This document shows positions 33,543 to 42,432 of a stretch of DNA of 64,000 nt, in pieces. Position 1 is the first letter of the stretch. Every line of letters starts with the position of its first letter. The translations under genes and the position numbers were made by a program. Source of the stretch: JBHIBC01 sp046758905. Lineage in GTDB: Bacteria; Acidobacteriota; Polarisedimenticolia; Gp22-AA2. The DNA lies in contig JBHIBC010000007.1 of NCBI GenBank assembly GCA_046758905.1, positions 1 to 64,000 on the forward strand, given 5' to 3'. The notes beneath the pieces were generated by a model. The model saw only the letters and a list, made by a program, of their open reading frames with translations, was not told the origin of the DNA and searched no databases.

Positions 33543-34847
33543 GTGACGCGAAGAAGGCTGTGCGCCGGCGTGTCGCTCCTGGTCGTGGCGCTGCTCGGGG
33601 CCGGCCCCGCCCGCGCGGTCGATGCCCCGGGTGGGGTCCGCCTCGCCGAGTCGCCGTCCGGGATCGAGCCCCCGGCGCTGATCGAGGGCGCCCTGGACGG
33701 CATCCCCGAGGACGAGCCCGAGATGGAGGCTTACTCCCACGGCAACTATGCCCTGTTCCTCGTCGGGTCGCTCTGGTCGATCGCCCTGCTGTGTCTGGTC
33801 GTGTTCACCGGCTTCGCCGGCACCCTGCAGCGGCTCGCGGAGCGCGTGGCGCGCGGCGCCAACCTCAAGGTGGCGCTGTACGCGGTCCTGCTCACGCTGG
33901 TGATGTTCCTGGGATCCTTCCCGCTCTCTCTCTACGGCGGGCTCCTGCGCGAGAGGAGCTACGGCTTCGCCAACCAGACTTTGTTCGAGTGGCTGGGAGA
34001 CCAAGGGAAGGGTCTGATGGTGAGCGCCGTCCTATGGTCGATCCTCTGGACGGCGGTCTATTTCACGATCCGCAGGATGCCCCGGAGGTGGTGGCTGGCC
34101 GGCGCGGCCATCGGCATCGTCTTCATGATCGTGGCGCTCGCCGTCGCTCCGGTATTCATCGCCCCGCTGTTCAATACCTTCGAGCCGCTGAAGGACGAGG
34201 CCCTCAAGGACGACATCCTGGCGATGGCGCGCGCGCAGGGGATTCCCGCCGATGAAGTCTACCAGGTCGACGCGAGCCGGCAGTCGGAGCACAACAACGC
34301 GTACGTGGCGGGGCTGCTCGGGACCCAGCGGATCGTGCTGTACGACACCACGCTGCGGCGCTTCTCGCCGCGGGAGATCCGCTTCGTGATGGGCCACGAG
34401 ATGGGGCACTACGTGCTTCACCACATCTGGAGATTCGTCGCCTTCTTCTCGGTCGTCATCGTCTTCGCGTTCCTGCTCGTGGACCGCGCCGCCCGTCGGC
34501 TGATCGCCGTCCGGCCCGGGCTCGGGATCGCGAGCCTCGCCGAGCCGGCCTCGCTGCCGGTGATGATGCTGATGTTCAACCTGCTCTTCTTCGTGATGAC
34601 GCCGGCGGTCGCGTCCTTCAGTCGCGTTCAGGAGCGCCAAGCCGACCAGTTCGCCCTCGAGGTCACCGGGGACCCGCTCGCCGGCGCCTCCTCGTTCATC
34701 AAGTTCGCCCGCCACGACCTGGGCGAGTACCAAGTCCACCCGTGGATCGAGACGCTGCTCTACACCCACCCCAGCCTCGGGAGCCGCATCCGCCACGCGC
34801 AGGACTACGCGCGGGCGAGGGGTCTGGAGGGCGGGAGGGCGCGGTAA
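33543..34847 (+). CDS. M48 family zinc metallopeptidase (Ste24/CAAX protease type)
   Basis: 434 residues; GGAGGT lies 6 nt before the GTG. After a signal-like N-terminus come several TM segments (ALFLVGSLWSIALLCLVV, YAVLLTLVMFLGSFPLSLY, LAGAAIGIVFMIVALAVAPVF). Then the catalytic MGHEMGHYVLH (HExxH, about 280) with the third zinc ligand in RQADQFALEVTG. The NNAYVAGLLGTQRIVLYDT stretch is characteristic of family M48A. It acts in the inner membrane, in protein processing or quality control; prenyl-protease activity is not implied in bacteria. Confidence 0.92.
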   Translation: MTRRRLCAGVSLLVVALLGAGPARAVDAPGGVRLAESPSGIEPPALIEGALDGIPEDEPEMEAYSHGNYALFLVGSLWSIALLCLVVFTGFAGTLQRLAERVARGANLKVALYAVLLTLVMFLGSFPLSLYGGLLRERSYGFANQTLFEWLGDQGKGLMVSAVLWSILWTAVYFTIRRMPRRWWLAGAAIGIVFMIVALAVAPVFIAPLFNTFEPLKDEALKDDILAMARAQGIPADEVYQVDASRQSEHNNAYVAGLLGTQRIVLYDTTLRRFSPREIRFVMGHEMGHYVLHHIWRFVAFFSVVIVFAFLLVDRAARRLIAVRPGLGIASLAEPASLPVMMLMFNLLFFVMTPAVASFSRVQERQADQFALEVTGDPLAGASSFIKFARHDLGEYQVHPWIETLLYTHPSLGSRIRHAQDYARARGLEGGRAR

Positions 34848-34856
34848 GAGGACGCC

Positions 34857-34869
34857 GCCCGGCTCGGGC
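34857..34869. terminator. Short hairpin between convergent genes
   Basis: GCCCG-GCT-CGGGC between the M48 stop and the amidase stop. Five-base stem and no T tract, so only a weak terminator candidate for either direction. Confidence 0.25.
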
Positions 34870-36686
34870 TATCGGTTCCCGGCGCGAAGCCGGACGGAGG
34901 TGGGGGGTCGTGCACCTCCGTAGTACCGCTGCAGGGCGTCAACATACGCGTCGGCCACCTTCTGGCGGTAGGTGGGAGATGCGAGCGAGCGGCTGTCGGC
35001 GCGGTTGCTCAGGTTGCTGACCTCGATCAGGACCTCCACGGGCACCTGGTTGCAGCGCAGGACGGCCGGGACGAAGGAGCGGCCCCTGCGGACGATGCGC
35101 TCGCGAACCGGTCCGTACGGATGGACCCTCACGCCGCGCCGGCGGAACTCTCGGACCACCGCACGGGCGAACTGGCGCGACAGACCCTCGGATCGCTCGC
35201 GCTCCGACCTGGTGAAGGAGACGTAGCGCTGCTCGCGTACCTCGCGGTGTCTGCTGTAGACGGTGCCCCTGTGACCGTACCGGCCGCGCCGGTACTCCTC
35301 GCCCGGGACGTACACCATGGCGCCGCCCACCGACGGATGCCGGGCGTCCGCGTGCAGGCTCGTGAAGACGATCTTCAAGGGGTCGAACCCCTCGGCGACC
35401 AGCCTGCGGTAGTATGAGTTCGCCAGATACCAGCGCAGGTTGACGCTCGCGGTCCGGTGCCGGAGACGGTAGGGCGGCGTCGTGAGCAGCACCTCGGCCC
35501 CGCTGCGGGGCAGTCGCCTCCGCTCGTAGATGCGGTAGCCCTCCTTCCGGTCCTTGATCGTCGTGAGGACCTTCGCGCCGGTCTCCCTCTCCAGGCGGGC
35601 CTTGATCCGGGCCATGACGTCGTAGACATAATCGTGCTCCCAGATGCCGTTGTGCGAGGTGCCGATGTCGCGGCCCCCGTGGCCGGCGTCCAGGATGACC
35701 GCCACCCCCTTCAAGTTCCGGCTCCGGGCCCGGTTGGTGTAACGGGCCACCTCGGCCCGGCCGCGCTCCCAGGCCTGGCGGCGCGGGTGGTCCTCCGGCA
35801 GGTACTGAGGCAGCAGGTGCTGCAGGGGGATCTTGACCCGAAAGCCGACCGGGATGTCGGTGACGTCGCGGATGCCGCTGCGGCGGGCGATGGCGCGGGC
35901 CAGGTCGTTCACCTCGGCCGCGTCGACGACGCCCGTGTACCGCACGACCACCGCCGAGTAGAGCGCTTCCCCGCGCCGCAGCCGGTAGATGGCGAAGCGG
36001 CCCCGGGTGTCCGCCCCGTAGGTGAGCCGCTCGGCCCCTTCCGCCGGCGGCAGCCGGACGGCGGGCGCCGGCCCGGACCCTTCCGCGCCCCGGTCCTCCG
36101 CGGGCGGCGCGCCGCGGGTCACGGTCTTCAGTCCGGCCAGGCGCGCGAACGGGGGCAGCAGGATCTCACCCGGGATGAGGATCTCCTCCCCGGCGGGCGG
36201 GCTCAGGTCGGGCAGGCCGTTGCGGTCGGCCAGGATCTCGAAGTTCTCCCCGCGCCCCGTGAACCAGAGGGCCAGGTGCCACAGGCTCTCCTCGGCCGCC
36301 GGGATCCGGCCTTTCCCGACGCGGTGCATCCAGTTCCCGGAACGCGGGACGTCCTCGGGAAACAGGTCCCCGATCACCCTGACCTTGTAGTCGTCGTTGA
36401 GCGAGGCGTACGGGATCCGGATCCAGCGTCCGGCCTCCGGCGGCGAGTCGCCGTTGAGCGAGCGGACGGCGCGGAGCTCGCGCAGATCGATGAGGTAGCG
36501 CTGTCCGATCGAGGCGTAGGTCTGCTGAAAGCCCACGCGCACCTCGAGGAAGAGATCCCCTTCCGCACTGACCGAGGCGCGCTCGTCCGGGGGGAGGGTG
36601 GGCGCGAGCGCGAGGAGGGCGAGCCCGAGGGCCGCGCCCGGGAGGATCGCGCGTCGGTCCGAGGCATCGCCGAAGAGCGCGTTCAC
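34869..36686 (-). CDS. N-acetylmuramoyl-L-alanine amidase (Amidase_3) with N-terminal LysM-like region
   Basis: 605 residues, GTG start overlapping the gatA stop by GTGA. A signal-anchor (GAALGLALLALAP) is followed by about 290 residues with three LysM-like stretches (VGFQQTYASIGQRYLIDLRELRAVR, ESLWHLALWF..NFEILADRNGL, YRLRRGEALYSAVVVRYTG). The C-terminal zinc amidase domain carries VAVILDAGHGGRDIGT, NLRWYLANSYY, FTSLHADA and the catalytic Glu in LIEVSNLSNRAD. It cleaves the amide between MurNAc and L-Ala in peptidoglycan, outside the inner membrane. Coupling to gatCA is positional only. Confidence 0.88.
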   Translation of the reverse strand: MNALFGDASDRRAILPGAALGLALLALAPTLPPDERASVSAEGDLFLEVRVGFQQTYASIGQRYLIDLRELRAVRSLNGDSPPEAGRWIRIPYASLNDDYKVRVIGDLFPEDVPRSGNWMHRVGKGRIPAAEESLWHLALWFTGRGENFEILADRNGLPDLSPPAGEEILIPGEILLPPFARLAGLKTVTRGAPPAEDRGAEGSGPAPAVRLPPAEGAERLTYGADTRGRFAIYRLRRGEALYSAVVVRYTGVVDAAEVNDLARAIARRSGIRDVTDIPVGFRVKIPLQHLLPQYLPEDHPRRQAWERGRAEVARYTNRARSRNLKGVAVILDAGHGGRDIGTSHNGIWEHDYVYDVMARIKARLERETGAKVLTTIKDRKEGYRIYERRRLPRSGAEVLLTTPPYRLRHRTASVNLRWYLANSYYRRLVAEGFDPLKIVFTSLHADARHPSVGGAMVYVPGEEYRRGRYGHRGTVYSRHREVREQRYVSFTRSERERSEGLSRQFARAVVREFRRRGVRVHPYGPVRERIVRRGRSFVPAVLRCNQVPVEVLIEVSNLSNRADSRSLASPTYRQKVADAYVDALQRYYGGARPPTSVRLRAGNR

Positions 36687-38167
36687 GCTTCGGCGCCGGC
36701 GGCGGCGAGCGGCGGCCGGAGCTCGCGCAGCCCCAGCTCCGCCTCGAGCGACGCGGCGACGCGCAGAACCGTCTCCTCGTCGAACCGTCGCCCTACGATC
36801 TGCACCCCGACGGGGAGCTGCGCCCGGGTCAGGCCGCAGGGGATGGAGATCCCGGGGAGGCCCGCGAGGTTGAGGGTCACGGTGAAGATGTCGGACAGGT
36901 ACATCGACAACGGATCGTCCACCTTCTCTCCCAGCCGGAAGGCGGGGGTCGGGGAGGTGGGGGTGAGAATCGCATCCACCTCCTGGAAGGCCCGCTCGAA
37001 GTCGCCGCGGATCAGGGTGCGCACCTTCTGGGCCTTCAGGTAGTAAGCGTCGTAGTACCCGGCCGAGAGCACGTAGGTCCCGAGCATGATCCGCCGCTTG
37101 ACCTCCGCGCCGAACCCCTCGCCGCGCGTCCGGACGTAGAGGGCGGCCAGATCGTCATCGCCGTCCGCGCGGCGCCCGTAGCGCACCCCATCGTAGCGCG
37201 CCAGGTTGCTGCTCGCTTCGGCCGTCGCGACGATGTAGTAGTCGGGGATGGCGTACCGGGTGTGCGGCAGCGAGATCTCCACGATCCGGCTGCCGGCCCT
37301 CTCCGCCGCCCGCAGGGCGGAGCGCACCGACGCCTCGACCTCCGGGTCGATGCCGCCCGAGAAGTACTCGCGCGGCACCCCGATGCGCAGCCCGCCGATC
37401 CCGCGCCCCAGGGGGGCCAGGTAATCCGGCACGGCCAGCGCCGCCGATGTGGCGTCGCGCGCGTCCCGGCCGGCGATGACCTGCAGGACGCGCGCCGCGT
37501 CCTCCACGGTGCGCCCCAGCGGCCCCACCTGGTCGAGGGAAGACGCGAAGGCGACCAGGCCGAAGCGGGAGACCCGGCCGTAGGTCGGCTTCATGCCGAC
37601 GACGCCGCACAACGACGCCGGCTGGCGGATCGATCCGCCGGTGTCGGTGCCGAGGGCCGCCGGGGCCTCCGCGGCCGCCACGGCCGCGGCCGATCCGCCG
37701 CTCGACCCGCCCGGAACGCGACCGAGGTCCCAGGGGTTGCGCGTCGTCTCGAAGGCCGAGTTCTCCGTGGAGGAGCCCATGGCGAACTCGTCCATGTTGG
37801 TCTTCGACACGATCACGGCTCCGGCGGCGCGCAGCCTCTCCACGCATGTGGCGTCGAACCCGGGCACGAACCCCTCGAGCAGGCGCGAGGCGCACGTGGT
37901 CCTCGAGCCGCGCGTGCACAGGGCGTCCTTGACCGCGATCGGGACGCCGGCGAGGGGGCCGAGGGGTCGGCCGGCCCGGCGGTCCCGGTCGATGCGGGCG
38001 GCGGCCTCGAGGGCTTCGTCCTCAAGCAGCAGGCGGCAGGCGCGGACCTTCGGCTCGACCCGGCGCGCGCGGTCCAGGTGGGCGCGGCAGACCTCGACGG
38101 CGCTGACCTCCCCCGAGCACACCAGGGACCGGATCTCCCCGACGCTGCGTTCGATAAGGAGGCTCAC
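36683..38167 (-). CDS. gatA: Asp/Glu-tRNA amidotransferase subunit A
   Basis: 494 residues. Amidase-signature enzyme with Lys in PIAVKDALCTRG, cis-Ser and nucleophile Ser in PGGSSGGSAAAVAAAE and GTDTGGSIRQPASLCGVVGMKPTYGRVS (split). It hydrolyses glutamine and transamidates mischarged Glu-tRNAGln and/or Asp-tRNAAsn together with GatB and GatC. The GTG forms a GTGA overlap with gatC. gatB is not in the window. Confidence 0.96.
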   Translation of the reverse strand: MSLLIERSVGEIRSLVCSGEVSAVEVCRAHLDRARRVEPKVRACRLLLEDEALEAAARIDRDRRAGRPLGPLAGVPIAVKDALCTRGSRTTCASRLLEGFVPGFDATCVERLRAAGAVIVSKTNMDEFAMGSSTENSAFETTRNPWDLGRVPGGSSGGSAAAVAAAEAPAALGTDTGGSIRQPASLCGVVGMKPTYGRVSRFGLVAFASSLDQVGPLGRTVEDAARVLQVIAGRDARDATSAALAVPDYLAPLGRGIGGLRIGVPREYFSGGIDPEVEASVRSALRAAERAGSRIVEISLPHTRYAIPDYYIVATAEASSNLARYDGVRYGRRADGDDDLAALYVRTRGEGFGAEVKRRIMLGTYVLSAGYYDAYYLKAQKVRTLIRGDFERAFQEVDAILTPTSPTPAFRLGEKVDDPLSMYLSDIFTVTLNLAGLPGISIPCGLTRAQLPVGVQIVGRRFDEETVLRVAASLEAELGLRELRPPLAAAGAEA

Positions 38168-38451
38168 CCGATGACCCTGGGGACCTTGAAGTAGCCGCGG
38201 GCCGATTCCGGCGCGTTGGCCAGCGCCTCCTCGTGAGGCAGCGAGTCGCGCACGCGATCGTCGCGCAGCGGGGGCTCTCCACCGTCGAGGTGCGATGTGG
38301 GCTCGATCGAGTCGGTGTCGAGCCGCTCGAGCTGCGCCACGTAATCGAGGATGGAGTTGAGCTGCCGCGTGAAGCGCTCGTACTCCTCATCGCTGAACTC
38401 GAGGTTCGCCAGTCGGGCGATGTGGCGGACCTCGTCTCTGGAGATCGGCAC
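38164..38451 (-). CDS. gatC: Asp/Glu-tRNA amidotransferase subunit C
   Basis: 95 residues from the GTG at 38451, five bases after GGAGGA. VPISRDEVRHIARLANLEFSDEE, LNSILDYVAQLERLDT, PTSHLDGGEPPLRDD and the C-terminal ARGYFKVPRVIG are the GatC signature. It stabilises the GatA-GatB interface. A -10 box lies 22 bp upstream, and gatA and the amidase follow by overlapping stops and starts. Confidence 0.95.
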   Translation of the reverse strand: MPISRDEVRHIARLANLEFSDEEYERFTRQLNSILDYVAQLERLDTDSIEPTSHLDGGEPPLRDDRVRDSLPHEEALANAPESARGYFKVPRVIG

Positions 38452-38472
38452 GCCGGTCCTCCGCGCCCGGGG

Positions 38473-38478
38473 ATTATA
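38473..38478 (-). promoter_or_regulatory. -10 box TATAAT for the gatC-gatA-amidase operon
   Basis: Perfect TATAAT on the minus strand, transcription start near 38466, leader of about 15 nt including GGAGGA. The 58-bp gap is shared with the divergent secreted-protein gene. Confidence 0.5.
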
Positions 38479-38509
38479 CCCGACGGTCGTTGTGGTAGCC
38501 TGTCGGCGC

Positions 38510-39481
38510 ATGGGGTGCTCTGCCTCCGCGCGGCCGGGAAGCATCGGGGCGCTGGTCGCCTGCCTGCTTGTCGCCACCCCGGGGGGCGCCACGGACCGCG
38601 ACGGGGGGCGCGGCGCCCCTTCGGGCGACGGCGCCCGCCTCGTGACCGCGCGGCGCGTGTCGGTGGAGACCATCGCCGTCGACCGTCGGGGCACGCGGAG
38701 CGTCGGCGCCGACGAGGCGGACATCTTCCCCGGGGACACCGGCGTGCTGCGGAAGGTGGTGACGCTCGCGGGCGGGCGCGGCCCGGCCGCGCCCCCGGAG
38801 CGGGTCGGGGTGACGGCCCGGATCACGCCCGAGGTTCGCGGAGACGGCGCCTGCATGCTGAGGGTCGAGACCGTGGCCCGCCATCTCCCCTCGGCGCCGA
38901 GCGGGCCGACGTCCGTCCCCGACCGGAGGGTCGCGTCGTTCGTCCTGAGCGGCCCCGAGGATCGTCTGATCGAGGCCTACTCGTCCGACGTCACGGGCGG
39001 CCGCGTGAAGCTGCGGATCCGCTGCGCGGCTTCACCTCCGGGGCTCCCGGAGGCGCTGCGCTTCGTCGACATCGTGCTGTCGATCTCGCGGGCCGAGGGG
39101 ATTCGGGGCGAGTGGACGCCCCTCAAGAGCAATGTGCTGCGCGCCGTCCTCGGCCGGGAGGCGAGCAACTCCTTCTCCTTCAACGTGCCGCTGCCGGAGG
39201 CCGGGGAGGGGGGAAAGCGCTACCGCCGCGAGAGGCTCGAGGTCCGCATCGCCCCGCAGGTCGAGTCGGGCGGGCGGCTTCAGATGGACCTCGCGGTCGA
39301 CGGCGAGATCGCCACCGTGTCGAGCCTCGAGCCGACGGTGAGCCATCCGGTCGGATACGCGGAGACGATCGTGCTCGCGCGGGGCGGGGGTCACACGGTC
39401 GATCTGAGCGTCCTGTCCTCTTCGCCGGCGGAAGGCTGGTCCGGGGTGCGCTACCGACTTCGGGTGACGGCCCGGTTCTGA
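38510..39481 (+). CDS. Secreted protein of unknown function
   Basis: 323 residues from ATG 38510. Signal peptide GSIGALVACLLVATPGGA, then an all-beta domain with alternating hydrophobic strands (VTARRVSVETIAVDRRG, CMLRVETVARHL, LEVRIAPQVESGGRLQMDLAVDG, SGVRYRLRVTARF). I recognise no family; the style matches exported 'hypothetical' beta proteins common in this type of genome. It is followed after 7 bp by the endonuclease III-like gene, so the two may share a transcript. There is no obvious RBS. Confidence 0.6.
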   Translation: MGCSASARPGSIGALVACLLVATPGGATDRDGGRGAPSGDGARLVTARRVSVETIAVDRRGTRSVGADEADIFPGDTGVLRKVVTLAGGRGPAAPPERVGVTARITPEVRGDGACMLRVETVARHLPSAPSGPTSVPDRRVASFVLSGPEDRLIEAYSSDVTGGRVKLRIRCAASPPGLPEALRFVDIVLSISRAEGIRGEWTPLKSNVLRAVLGREASNSFSFNVPLPEAGEGGKRYRRERLEVRIAPQVESGGRLQMDLAVDGEIATVSSLEPTVSHPVGYAETIVLARGGGHTVDLSVLSSSPAEGWSGVRYRLRVTARF

Positions 39482-39488
39482 GCCGGGG

Positions 39489-40229
39489 ATGCGGTCGCGC
39501 TCGGCCTGGGTCCACCTTCCTTATTACCGGGCCCTGCTGCGGGCCTACGGCCCCCAGGGGTGGTGGCCCGCGCGCACGCGCTTCGAGGTGGTCGTGGGCG
39601 CCATCCTGACCCAGAACGTCTCCTGGACGAACGTCGAGAAGGCCCTCGCGGCGCTGCGCCGCGAGGGACTGCTGAGCCCGGACAGGATGCGCCGCGCGCC
39701 GCTCCGTCGGATCGCGCGGCTGATCCGTCCGGCGGCGTACTTCAACCAGAAGGCGCGCGGGTTGCGCGCCTTCCTCGAGATGGTCGAGCGCGACAGCGGC
39801 GGGCGCCTGGGCCGACTCCTGGCGCTGCCCGCCCCCGAGCTCAGGGAGCGCCTCCTGGCGGTGTCCGGGATCGGGCCGGAGACGGCCGACTCGATCCTGC
39901 TGTACGCAGCGGCCCGACCGGTGTTCGTGGCGGACGCGTACAGCCGCAGGCTGTTCGCGCGCCACGCCGTCCTGGACGCCGAGGAGGGGTACGAAGAGGC
40001 CCGCCGCCTGCTGGGATCGGGCCTGCCGGCGGACCCGGTCCTGCTGGGGGAGTATCATGCGCTGCTCGTGAGGGTCGGCAAGGAGCGCTGTCTGAGGCGG
40101 GAGCCCCGGTGCCGCGGCTGTCCCCTGGAGACGCTCCTCCCCTCCGGGGGCCCGAGGCCGCTCCGTTGCGCGAGACGTCCAAGCCGCCGTACGCGCCGTG
40201 CCGGTCGGGGTCGGCACCGGGCCGATTGA
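39489..40229 (+). CDS. Endonuclease III-like DNA glycosylase (HhH-GPD), MagIII-like variant
   Basis: 246 residues. HhH-GPD fold: FEVVVGAILTQNVSWTNVEKAL, helix-hairpin-helix VSGIGPETADSILLY and catalytic Asp in FVADAYSRRLF. The Lys that gives Nth its lyase activity (GxGxKTA) is Glu here, as in monofunctional MagIII-type glycosylases. The C-terminal iron-sulphur loop has CLRREPRCRGC, three of the four expected Cys; the fourth position is Leu, so a standard [4Fe-4S] cluster is doubtful. It removes alkylated or damaged bases; the substrate is inferred only. Confidence 0.85.
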   Translation: MRSRSAWVHLPYYRALLRAYGPQGWWPARTRFEVVVGAILTQNVSWTNVEKALAALRREGLLSPDRMRRAPLRRIARLIRPAAYFNQKARGLRAFLEMVERDSGGRLGRLLALPAPELRERLLAVSGIGPETADSILLYAAARPVFVADAYSRRLFARHAVLDAEEGYEEARRLLGSGLPADPVLLGEYHALLVRVGKERCLRREPRCRGCPLETLLPSGGPRPLRCARRPSRRTRRAGRGRHRAD

Positions 40230-40255
40230 CTTCAGGCCCCTGAGTCGGCTAGCGT
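40226..40255 (+). promoter_or_regulatory. Candidate promoter for the barrel-kinase-regulator operon
   Basis: TTGACT (40226-40231, 5/6), 18 nt, TAGCGT (40250-40255, 3/6), overlapping the end of the glycosylase gene. Leader of about 70 nt to the ATG at 40332. Confidence 0.33.
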
Positions 40256-40331
40256 AAGCGCCGCTCGTCGGCCCGAGCGCCCTTCGGGTTCAGGTCCCGG
40301 GGTTCGGAAAAATGGACGCGGAGGACGGCCC

Positions 40332-42416
40332 ATGAGTTTCAGGACCCCGATCGTCGCGGCGGCGCTGGCGGCGCTGATGGGGTCGGGCGCCGCGTCGGGG
40401 ACCGCCCTCGCACGGACCTACCGGACTCTCACCGGCCGCGTCGTGGACGGCGAGGGAGAGGGCATCGGGGGCGCGAATGTCATCGTCACGCCGATCGCGC
40501 CCCGCCACCCCAACCTGCTCCTGCTGTTTACGGCCGGCTCGCCGGCCTCCGGCCGCTTCAGCGCGGTGCGCAGCCGGCCGGACGGAGGCTTCTCGGCCCT
40601 CCTTCCCGAAGGTCGATACAGCGTGGCGGCCTATAAGAACGGGTACGACGTCGCCCTGAGCGCGGTGAACACCCGGGCCCGGGCCTTCCTGGAGCTCGAG
40701 CTGCAGCGGGCGGCGAGGATCGTCCTGGGGGATCTCCCCGTCGGATCTGCGGGGCAGGAGCTCGGCCTCAGCTGGATCCTCAGGCGTTCGACGGGGGGCG
40801 TGCTGCACGAGCGGGAGGAGTCTGTCGCCGGGCCGCCGGTGGCGTCGCGGGCAGCGCACTCCGGATGGCTGGGCGAGGTCCTCGGCCCCGTGGACGGAGA
40901 GTTTCGGCAGCGGTTCAGCGGTGCGGCCCGGCCGGGAGGGGAAGATGCGGCGATCGGCGACACGGCGGGCCGCACGACGGCGCTGGCCCTAAGCGGCGCC
41001 ATCGAGGGGCTCGGCACCTGGCGCTTCCTGGGCCGCTCCGGGAAGGCGGTCGCCACGCTGCGCGGCGGTGCCGTGCGCCGGGATCGCAGCTCCGATCTCA
41101 TGCGGGCGGGCGTCGACCTCGATCTCGGCGCGGCGGACGCGCTGACGGCGGAGATCGAGTACGGCACGCATCGTTTCGTGGTCGATTCCCGGGAGGAGGC
41201 GGTGGGGTCGACCGACCAGGAGCAGCGGACGATCGGCTTGCGCTCGCGCTGGGACCGGCGTCTGGGAGGGGTCACGCGCCTGTTCGTGGACGCGGCCTAT
41301 TTCGAGACCGGGGTGCGGGTGCCGCAGGCAGGGGCTCCGCTGGCGCCCGCGGACGGCACCGAGATCGGTCGGCTCACCGACCGCTCCTGGCTGGCCACCG
41401 CCGGCATGGCCATCGATTCCGGCGACCATCGGCTCGACTTCGCTCTGCGCACCTCGAGCTATCGCTACGACCTTCGGGATCTCGGGGTGATGCTCAATCG
41501 GCCCGGTCCCGGACCGACGCTCGCGGAGCCCGGCACGCGGGGAAACGCACTGAGCCTGTTCGCGGGGGACGACTGGCGGGTGGCGGACGGATACGTGGTC
41601 AACTACGGTTTCGGCTACCACGCCAACCTGTCCGCCGGGGGCACCTACATCGTGCCCCGGATCGGGCTGACCCGGAGGCTGTCGGAGGACGGCGCGACAC
41701 TGCTGCGCTCGATGGTGATGTTCCGCCTGAACGATGCGGGACGGGCCGCGGGAGAGCTCCGCGCGGGCGCGGGCGGCTCCGTCGACCGGGATCGGGCCGG
41801 CCGGGTGGGATACCTGATCGCGCTCGAGCGCCGGAGCGGGGACCGGCTGCGGCTGTCCGCGACGTTTCGCTACCAGCCGTTCGAGGAGGGGCTGGAGTCG
41901 GGCGGGCCGCACGGAGCGGCGGGCGAGTGGGGCGACGCCCTGCCGTTGCTGACCGACGGCGCAGCCGGCCGGCGGGAGTTCGACCTCGAGCTGGCCCACG
42001 CGATCGGGGATTTCCGCGGCAGCATCTCGGGCAGCGTCGGGAGAGTGAGGGGCCGGCTGACCCCGGCCGTGGAGGAGGCGCCGGTCCAGATCCTGATGCC
42101 CGCGGAGCTGCGCTACTACGCCACCCGCCTGCGCGCGGTCTACGCCCCCACGGAGACGGAGCTGCAGGTCGGATACCAGTGGATGATGGCCGAGGACCGC
42201 GGTGATCCACTGACCGGGTCCGGCGAGATCGACTTCAGGCGTCTCGATCTGGTGATCTACCAGGACCTGCCGTGGCTCCAGGACACCTGGAATGCCGACT
42301 GGAAGGTCCTGATGGCCTACCAGGACCTCGCCTACGGCACGCTCTTCGACGGGTCGGGCCGCGCCGTCCCCGTATCGGCGTCCCGCCTGACCGGCGGCGT
42401 CGACATCCGCTTCTGA
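40332..42416 (+). CDS. Outer-membrane barrel protein with carboxypeptidase-regulatory-like N-terminus
   Basis: 694 residues, GGAGGAC before the ATG. Signal peptide (IVAAALAALMGSGAASGTALA), then a CarboxypepD_reg-like fold (TLTGRVVDGEGEGIGGANVIVTP.., GRYSVAAYKNGYD; about 35-125). A long region of amphipathic beta-strands with TonB-receptor-barrel character follows (ADALTAEIEYGTHRFVVDSREE, LRLSATFRYQPFEEG, RLTGGVDIRF at the C-terminus, ending in the Phe typical of barrels). No TonB box or plug domain is evident, so import is not assured. 16 bp separate it from the histidine kinase gene, so it looks like the first gene of that operon. Confidence 0.7.
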   Translation: MSFRTPIVAAALAALMGSGAASGTALARTYRTLTGRVVDGEGEGIGGANVIVTPIAPRHPNLLLLFTAGSPASGRFSAVRSRPDGGFSALLPEGRYSVAAYKNGYDVALSAVNTRARAFLELELQRAARIVLGDLPVGSAGQELGLSWILRRSTGGVLHEREESVAGPPVASRAAHSGWLGEVLGPVDGEFRQRFSGAARPGGEDAAIGDTAGRTTALALSGAIEGLGTWRFLGRSGKAVATLRGGAVRRDRSSDLMRAGVDLDLGAADALTAEIEYGTHRFVVDSREEAVGSTDQEQRTIGLRSRWDRRLGGVTRLFVDAAYFETGVRVPQAGAPLAPADGTEIGRLTDRSWLATAGMAIDSGDHRLDFALRTSSYRYDLRDLGVMLNRPGPGPTLAEPGTRGNALSLFAGDDWRVADGYVVNYGFGYHANLSAGGTYIVPRIGLTRRLSEDGATLLRSMVMFRLNDAGRAAGELRAGAGGSVDRDRAGRVGYLIALERRSGDRLRLSATFRYQPFEEGLESGGPHGAAGEWGDALPLLTDGAAGRREFDLELAHAIGDFRGSISGSVGRVRGRLTPAVEEAPVQILMPAELRYYATRLRAVYAPTETELQVGYQWMMAEDRGDPLTGSGEIDFRRLDLVIYQDLPWLQDTWNADWKVLMAYQDLAYGTLFDGSGRAVPVSASRLTGGVDIRF

Positions 42417-42432
42417 GGGGAACGAGGGCGAC

